Notes under the pieces: model-generated
Seen by the model: only the letters and a program-made list of their open reading frames with translations
Databases searched by the model: none
What the model was told of the DNA's origin: nothing
In this document: one piece after another, positions 22,375 to 27,780 of the stretch
Layout of the letters: the number at the start of each line of letters is the position of its first letter
How positions within the stretch are numbered: the first letter of the stretch is position 1
Translations under genes and position numbers: made by a program
Virus record (IMG/VR): IMGVR_UViG_3300020185_003175
Location: 1 to 27,780 of that record
Reading direction: 5' to 3' (one strand)
DNA length: 27,780 bases
Origin: a virus

Positions 22375-22396
22375 TATTTATAAACAGTATTTATCG
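22375..22396 (-). promoter_or_regulatory. tandem late promoters TATAAATA and GATAAATA
   Basis: On the minus strand GATAAATA (22396-22389) and perfect TATAAATA (22382-22375) are 14 bp apart. They precede the fibre gene at 22289 by about 86-100 nt. Immediately after the second motif the leader can form AAGGC-GGGA-GCCTT with a GNRA-type loop. No terminator separates this from the upstream fibre gene. Confidence 0.7.
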
Positions 22397-22426
22397 AGAA
22401 ACTAAGAATTGTGAGTGTTTGAAACC

Positions 22427-25400
22427 TTAAACAACTATTTCAACAACACCTTCGCCGTGTGTTAAGTTTTCAGAAATAGCCTTACCAACAATACTTGCCG
22501 CTGGAGTTTGATATCCTCTGAACGGAGCCGCTTTGGCTAATCCTTTTTTGCCACTTGCTATGAGTACGTCACCTTTTCTAACTGGGCCAATTACTTTACA
22601 AGGAACTCTTCCTCTTAGAGCAACTGCTACAACAGTGTCTCCTTCAAGTTGTGCGTTCATTAAGTATGCTGGGTCTGTTGAAACAACGCCTGCTACTGCT
22701 GGTGTACCTTCTTTGGTAACTGCCGTAACTTCATTTGCTCCGCCAAATTCTACAACTGTTCCTGGTGCATAAGATTCATCTGCAACATATCTTTCTGCCA
22801 AATCCGCAAATTGTGCCTGACTTGCCGTACCTTGGAATGTTACTGCATGTACTTCGTTGTATCTCAATGAACCGCTACCTAAGTCAATTGAATTATCTGT
22901 GCTTGGAGTAATTGTACCACTGTGTGAGTCATTAGCATCACTTCTCATGAAACTTGTGCTGTTGACTCCGTCTAATGTATCTGCATCAACGTTTAACGCA
23001 TCTACAAAACTTTTTGTAACTCTAGTATCTATGGCACTGTTTGCTCTTGTCGTAGTATAATATAAGTTAGTATTTTCTGTTAAGTCAGCAGTACTAAAGT
23101 CGCCCATATCAACTGATATACTATCAGCCGCTACGTTAATACCAGTGCCTGCGCCAACATTTAATGTTCTAGTAGCAGTTAAATCTCCGCCACCAGTTAA
23201 ACCTGAGCCTGCTGTAATATCAACACTACTGTGATTAATATGCTCGTTTGCTACAAATCCACTTAAACTGTCATGTTGTATTTCACTTTCGACTGCTTGG
23301 AAGGCTCCTGTTGAACTATTGTAATCAACACCGTTACTTGAACTGAATAACCCTCTTATTGTAGCATCACTTCTGTCTGAGTCTGTAAAACTAATTACAC
23401 CTGTACTATTGTCGTAACTAATATCGCCACTAGCACTAATTAATGCTCTAATGTCTGCGTTACCAACTGCTATAGCATCTGCTGTTACATCTATACCGTA
23501 TCCGGCAACTGCATTAAGTGTTACTGATCCTGCAACGCCACCGCCAGTTAAACCGTCACCGGCTATCACACCTGTGATTGTTCCACCAATTGTGGTTACA
23601 TCAGCAAAGGTTAAGTTACCGGCTCCGTCTGTGGTAAGTACTTCGTTAGCACTACCGTCTGTGGTCGGTAAATCATAATTGCCTGCAATACTTAATGCAT
23701 CTATTTGTGTGCTACCAGTTAATGTTTTATTGCCTGCTATAGTCTGATTTCCTGATGTTCTAACTAAATCCGATGCCGCACTTACTCTAGCATCTGCTCT
23801 TGCATCTGTATAGTATAAATTAGTACCTTCTGAAATATGTGCTGTGGTACTTGGTATGCTAAACACACCTGTGCCTTCCACGTATCCTGCAGTGCCAAGT
23901 GTTGCACTTACCGACGCTCTGGCTCTTGCATCTGTATAATATAAGTTTGTGCCTTCTGATAAATCACTTGTTGACTTAGCAGTAAATCCTGCGTCTACTC
24001 TAGCATCTGCTCTAGCATTTGTAAAGTATAAGTTTGTATTTTCTGTAATATCACTTGTATCGAACTCTGTAAAGTCTAGTGCTATATCGTTTGCATTAGC
24101 AGTAATACCTGTGCCGCCCACAACGTTAAGTGTAAGGTCTCCTGCACTTCCGCCGCCTGTCATACCAGCGCCTGCTACAACGGCTGTGACATCGCCTGTA
24201 TCATTTGCATCAATTGTAAATGAGTTTGCAACATCATCATATGTTACCGTTATGTTACTGCCGCCTACTACAAAGCCACTACCTATTCTATCTTCTAGTG
24301 CTTCGTTAAAGTCGCTAACTTGTGATGCTGTAATATTAATTGCTTGTTGTTGTGCCGCTGTTATTTGTCCTTGTGCATTAACAGTGAATGTTGGTGTTTG
24401 TGAAGCAGTACCGTATGTACCAATTGTAACACCTGTATTTGTTATTGCTATGTCATTTGCGTTTACAGTAATGCCTGTACCTGCGCCAATGTCTAACGTT
24501 ACGTCACCTGATGTGCCGCCTGTGATTAAACCTGCGCCTGCTACAACACTTGTAACATCGCCGTCTAAGTCTGCATCTAAAGTTAATGTGCCGGCAGTAT
24601 CATCATATGTTGCTGTGATGTTCGCTCCGCCTACAATTAATGCTCCTACTCTGTCATCTACTCTTTCGTTAGTAAAGTATAAGTTGTTGCCTTCTGAAAT
24701 ATCTGTTGTTGTCAAAGATTGGCTTATAGCACCAGTTGTACTATTATAATTTACATTACCTGAGCCACTTATTAATCCTTTAACATACGAATCGTCTGTT
24801 GATATTGTAATTATATCCGAACTATTAGAACCAGCGTTTGCTAAGTTTATACCGTTGCCGCCGGATAGTTGCTTCAAGTAATATGTTGATCCGCTTAATG
24901 CTTGTGATAGCGGCTGGTCGCCTGTGCCATCACCTGGGTGTATTGTACCTGTAGATGTTGATGAAAGTTCAATAACCCTATTGTTCTGTACACCTTTTAA
25001 TTTGTTATCATTTCTATCGTAAAATATTGTGCCGTTTACTAGTAAGTCGTCCGGTGTATGTCTAGGTCCTACCTGTATTGCTCCATCAACTGTGAGTCTT
25101 TCTAACGGTCTCGATCCAGTAGTAAATGTACTACCATCACCTGAATTATTTGCTTGGTCTGTTTCAGTTGACTTGTCGTACACATTTGTGTATAATGATA
25201 CATTAGCGAAGTCACCCACAAACTTAGTGGTCTTGCCCCAGTTCTGGAAATGTGCTCTTGACACACCTATTTCTGTATTAGCATATCCTGAAACTGCATT
25301 AATGTTACCTGTTGCTTCTGCTCCTAAGTAAGTATCTACAGAGTCATTGCTACCTGTTAACACAAATACGTTCGAGCCTGAGAAGCTCATTGTGGATTCT

Positions 25401-27780
25401 ACACCCGGTGTTCCCAATTGGCCTTTAAAGTGGAATTGCTGTACGTTAGACGAGAATGCCTGAGAAGAGGCAAATGTCGCATCTGGTGACTTAACATGGA
25501 AAATACTAGATTGTGACGTAAGTGTGCCAGGTCCTTGCTTTCTGCCTTCTGTTTCACTGCCATCTATACCTCTACTTAATGTCAGTCCACCGTGTACAGT
25601 TAAGTTACCTTGTCTTTTTTGGTTATCTGCTGTTGCGTTTGAATCTATATATCCAACTAAACTTGCTGATCCTGTTGCTGAACCATTAAAACTACTAGGC
25701 ACAGTAAATGTAGTTGAGTCTACTACAGTTGCTATAAACGTTCCGTGCGTTGCTGAATCACTAGTATTGCTAATTGTGTAAGACTCGCCTGTTGTAACTC
25801 TAGAGGCTACAGGTGTTACAATAGTAGTAGTTGTACCATCACCCGTTAATGTGCTTATTTTTCCGCTTACAGTTTGCTCACCTTCGTGTAGTACTGCATA
25901 TGGATTTCCATACTTGATCGTGTTAAGGAAAAGATTCTGTGTATCATCTAAGTTGCTAAATGATACTTCGTTGTTTGCTAAAGCCGGGTTGGCTAAACCG
26001 CTGTACTCTGCACTAACTATTTGTCCATTAGCAAGTTTGGTACCCAAGTTAAACGAATAAGAAGCACCAATTGTAAAGTCTTTATCTACTTTTTCATCGT
26101 CTGCATAACTTTGCAAATTAGTATTTGCTGTGTCGACGTAAGTTTGCATATTAGTATTTGCTGTGTCGACGTAAGTTTGCATATCGGCATTTGATGTATC
26201 AACATAATTCTTTGTGGCTCCGTCTTGTGCCGCGGTTGGATCTACTAAACTTATAATTTTATTTGTGCCTAAATCTAGGTCACCTGTCATTGCAACGTTA
26301 CCTTGCTTGAATATAGCATTGGCATTTGTTGCCGCTATACTGGCTGTTAGTACGTTACCAATGTTATTATCATCTATTAATGCATTTGCAATTTCACCTA
26401 AAGTATCTAATGCCGCTGGTGCATCACCTAACACTGTTGCAATTCTGTTTTCAACATATTGTGTTGTTGCAACTTTAGTTGTTGTATCGCTGTTTGCTTG
26501 AGTTGTTGCTGTTACTGTTGCTCCTGTTAAGTCAACAGTGCTTGTTGCTATAACGGCTCCGCTAAATGTTTTGTCGCCTGTAATCGTTTCTGTTCCAGCA
26601 ATATGTACTACGGTGGGATCTGTAACTGTTGCGCCTGATAAATCAACTGCGCCAGTAAATGTCTTATCACCAGTAAATGTTTCTGTGCCGCCTAAGTGTG
26701 CAACGTTGGCGTCTGTTACTGTGGCGCCACTAAAGTTTACATTACCAGTAAATGTATAATCTGCTGTTAAAGTATCACTTCTATCTGTAGTAACAACATC
26801 TGCTGTTACGTCTAAGACACCGCTTGTTTCTGTTACATAGGTACCGTTTTGAAGATATCCACTTATACCTGCATCAAAATCGTTTACTTGCGTATGAGGT
26901 ATAGATATAGTTACATCTGCCGCCGCTGTTAATTGTCCTTGTGGGTTTACTGTAAAGGTTGGTATTGCTGTTGCACTTCCATAACTTGCGGCTGTAACCG
27001 ATGTATCTGTAATATTAAACACACCTGTTGTACTGTTGTAAGTTAGTCCTGTTGTAGCACTAACATTACTTCTAGCATCTGTAACAAAATCAGTGATCTG
27101 GTTTGTTTCTATCAATATTGATACATTAGACGCACTAGTTAATCTACCTTGCTGGTCTACCACAAACTGTGGTATCATGCTTGGTTGTCCGTATGTGCCG
27201 CCAGTAACAGTTGTGTCGCCTAATTCTAAAATAACTGCGGCATTTTCGCTACCACTGTTTGTTACTACTAATCTACCGTTGCCCGAATCTGCTACTGTGG
27301 CAACATAGTTACCCGTTGTATCTGTGCCAAGTATCACTGAATCGTCTCTGTACCCAGTAGTAGCAATGGTTATTGTTTGATTTGTTTGTCCGTCAAATGT
27401 GATTGAACCGTTACCAACAACATCACCTGACATCACAACTTCTATTGTTCTTGCAACGTTCAATTTGTCTGCAATCGTTGAGATTCCGCTCCATCTAGAA
27501 GCAGTAAGTGTATTAGCACCTGTAAAAGTTATTTGTTTGTCAACCGGTATTGTTAAGTCTTCAGCAAAGTCTGTGCTACCTGTTACAATTAAGTCTTCGT
27601 TAATTGTGAGGTTACTTAAAGTAGTATTACCTGTTATATCTGCTGTGCCACCAATTGTGACATTGTTTGAGAGGTTGAACTCTGTTGCGTTAACATTTAC
27701 ATCTTCTGTAATTCCAGGATAGCCGAGTGTTACTGCATTAGTAGTGTATGACAATCTAACATTACTAACATCTGAATTAA
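22427..27780 (-). CDS. giant tail-fibre-like structural protein (partial, N-terminus beyond window)
   Basis: The frame is open to the right edge: before the TTG at 27754 it continues upstream as NSDVSNVR without a stop, so the gene is cut by the window and at least 1783 residues are visible. The N-terminal part has repeated FTGDKTFTGAVDLSGATVTD units. A 33-bp DNA repeat lies at 26118-26183. A distinct middle region (about 24970-25880) includes LERLTVDGAIQVGP and LLVNGTIFYDRNDNKLKGV. Four GLTGGG-type and five LYYTDARA-type repeats follow. The last 195 residues (VDALNVDADTLDGVN onward) match the C-terminus of the neighbouring fibre protein. A very long late structural protein, probably tail or head fibre. 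Confidence 0.85.
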   Translation of the reverse strand, partial: NSDVSNVRLSYTTNAVTLGYPGITEDVNVNATEFNLSNNVTIGGTADITGNTTLSNLTINEDLIVTGSTDFAEDLTIPVDKQITFTGANTLTASRWSGISTIADKLNVARTIEVVMSGDVVGNGSITFDGQTNQTITIATTGYRDDSVILGTDTTGNYVATVADSGNGRLVVTNSGSENAAVILELGDTTVTGGTYGQPSMIPQFVVDQQGRLTSASNVSILIETNQITDFVTDARSNVSATTGLTYNSTTGVFNITDTSVTAASYGSATAIPTFTVNPQGQLTAAADVTISIPHTQVNDFDAGISGYLQNGTYVTETSGVLDVTADVVTTDRSDTLTADYTFTGNVNFSGATVTDANVAHLGGTETFTGDKTFTGAVDLSGATVTDPTVVHIAGTETITGDKTFSGAVIATSTVDLTGATVTATTQANSDTTTKVATTQYVENRIATVLGDAPAALDTLGEIANALIDDNNIGNVLTASIAATNANAIFKQGNVAMTGDLDLGTNKIISLVDPTAAQDGATKNYVDTSNADMQTYVDTANTNMQTYVDTANTNLQSYADDEKVDKDFTIGASYSFNLGTKLANGQIVSAEYSGLANPALANNEVSFSNLDDTQNLFLNTIKYGNPYAVLHEGEQTVSGKISTLTGDGTTTTIVTPVASRVTTGESYTISNTSDSATHGTFIATVVDSTTFTVPSSFNGSATGSASLVGYIDSNATADNQKRQGNLTVHGGLTLSRGIDGSETEGRKQGPGTLTSQSSIFHVKSPDATFASSQAFSSNVQQFHFKGQLGTPGVESTMSFSGSNVFVLTGSNDSVDTYLGAEATGNINAVSGYANTEIGVSRAHFQNWGKTTKFVGDFANVSLYTNVYDKSTETDQANNSGDGSTFTTGSRPLERLTVDGAIQVGPRHTPDDLLVNGTIFYDRNDNKLKGVQNNRVIELSSTSTGTIHPGDGTGDQPLSQALSGSTYYLKQLSGGNGINLANAGSNSSDIITISTDDSYVKGLISGSGNVNYNSTTGAISQSLTTTDISEGNNLYFTNERVDDRVGALIVGGANITATYDDTAGTLTLDADLDGDVTSVVAGAGLITGGTSGDVTLDIGAGTGITVNANDIAITNTGVTIGTYGTASQTPTFTVNAQGQITAAQQQAINITASQVSDFNEALEDRIGSGFVVGGSNITVTYDDVANSFTIDANDTGDVTAVVAGAGMTGGGSAGDLTLNVVGGTGITANANDIALDFTEFDTSDITENTNLYFTNARADARVDAGFTAKSTSDLSEGTNLYYTDARARASVSATLGTAGYVEGTGVFSIPSTTAHISEGTNLYYTDARADARVSAASDLVRTSGNQTIAGNKTLTGSTQIDALSIAGNYDLPTTDGSANEVLTTDGAGNLTFADVTTIGGTITGVIAGDGLTGGGVAGSVTLNAVAGYGIDVTADAIAVGNADIRALISASGDISYDNSTGVISFTDSDRSDATIRGLFSSSNGVDYNSSTGAFQAVESEIQHDSLSGFVANEHINHSSVDITAGSGLTGGGDLTATRTLNVGAGTGINVAADSISVDMGDFSTADLTENTNLYYTTTRANSAIDTRVTKSFVDALNVDADTLDGVNSTSFMRSDANDSHSGTITPSTDNSIDLGSGSLRYNEVHAVTFQGTASQAQFADLAERYVADESYAPGTVVEFGGANEVTAVTKEGTPAVAGVVSTDPAYLMNAQLEGDTVVAVALRGRVPCKVIGPVRKGDVLIASGKKGLAKAAPFRGYQTPAASIVGKAISENLTHGEGVVEIVV
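26118..26183 (-). repeat. perfect 33-bp tandem duplication inside fibre gene
   Basis: Two identical 33-bp units (26118-26150 and 26151-26183) encode the 11-residue repeat TNMQTYVDTAN, with a degenerate unit on each side (ADMQTYVDTSN-like and TNLQSYADDE). Identity at the DNA level points to recent slippage; an 11-residue period fits a coiled-coil stalk. Confidence 0.85.

Noticed and set aside
23949-24749. 266-aa plus-strand frame opposite the giant fibre gene
   Set aside because: Its Pro/Val/Ser-rich repeats are the reverse complement of the fibre repeats; no start signal. A long shadow of repetitive coding DNA.
27743-27754. TTG at 27754 as the real start of the giant fibre gene
   Set aside because: The frame stays open upstream to the window edge and no ribosome site precedes the TTG, so the gene is better treated as truncated by the window.
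19089-27780. Diversity-generating retroelement linked to the Mtd-type fibre
   Set aside because: Only the N-terminal module resembles Mtd; I saw no reverse transcriptase and no template/variable repeat pair in the window.
1-27780. CRISPR array or insertion sequence
   Set aside because: No regularly spaced direct repeats with unique spacers outside the fibre coding repeats, and no transposase-like frame or terminal inverted repeats were seen.

Overview
The window is A+T-rich and almost fully coding. It looks like part of the genome of a marine T4-like myovirus. The reasons are a gp14 neck protein next to a gp15 tail-sheath stabiliser, a gp13-like fragment at the left edge, two very large repetitive fibre-type proteins, a phage tRNA cluster, and repeated NATAAATA motifs (the T4-type late promoter) placed upstream of genes. 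The host is probably a Gram-negative bacterium, because the phage carries outer-membrane secretion genes. An alphaproteobacterium such as SAR11 is plausible from base composition and from the C-terminus of the ferredoxin-NADP reductase, but this is inference.

Layout, left to right. (1) 1-1674, minus strand: a partial gp13-like neck protein and a 386-aa protein of unknown function with its own consensus sigma70-type promoter. (2) 1711-6584, minus strand: a metabolic block with a FabZ-like hot-dog dehydratase, two tandem radical-SAM paralogues and a ferredoxin-NADP reductase. (3) 6600-7212, minus strand: tRNA-Ala, a small lysine-rich repeat protein, tRNA-Gly and tRNA-Ser, read from a perfect TTGACA-17-TATAAT promoter. 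(4) 7227-10789, plus strand: gp14, gp15, a Nudix hydrolase and an unknown 208-aa protein. (5) 10790-12860, minus strand: a membrane CHASE2-adenylate cyclase behind its own late promoter. (6) 12861-18696, minus strand: a tightly packed late operon of two holin-like membrane proteins, CsgF, CsgG, a curlin-like repeat protein, a FecR-domain protein, a second curlin-like protein, a 38-aa membrane peptide and a lipoprotein, ending in a terminator. (7) 18756-19048, plus strand: a 43-aa gene with a late promoter, a three-hairpin leader and a terminator. (8) 19089-27780, minus strand: two giant fibre-like proteins that share a C-terminal module; the second runs off the right edge.

The most notable content is the phage-borne curli-type (type VIII) secretion cassette. 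It has the outer-membrane pore (CsgG), its partner (CsgF) and two secreted amyloid-like repeat proteins, but no recognisable CsgE, CsgC or CsgD. It is led by two holin-like proteins and placed under a phage late promoter. Its last gene carries what looks like a complete -1 programmed frameshift signal: a GGGAAAG slippery site directly before the stop, a 5-nt spacer and an 8-bp hairpin, leading to a 37-residue extension. Other notable items are the phage adenylate cyclase, the redox/radical-SAM/FabZ cluster, and a recurring arrangement in which the late promoter sits exactly 5 nt before the ATG, which predicts leaderless late mRNAs.

No database or folding program was available. Family calls come from recognising motifs and remembered homologues; items marked as inference need the checks listed.
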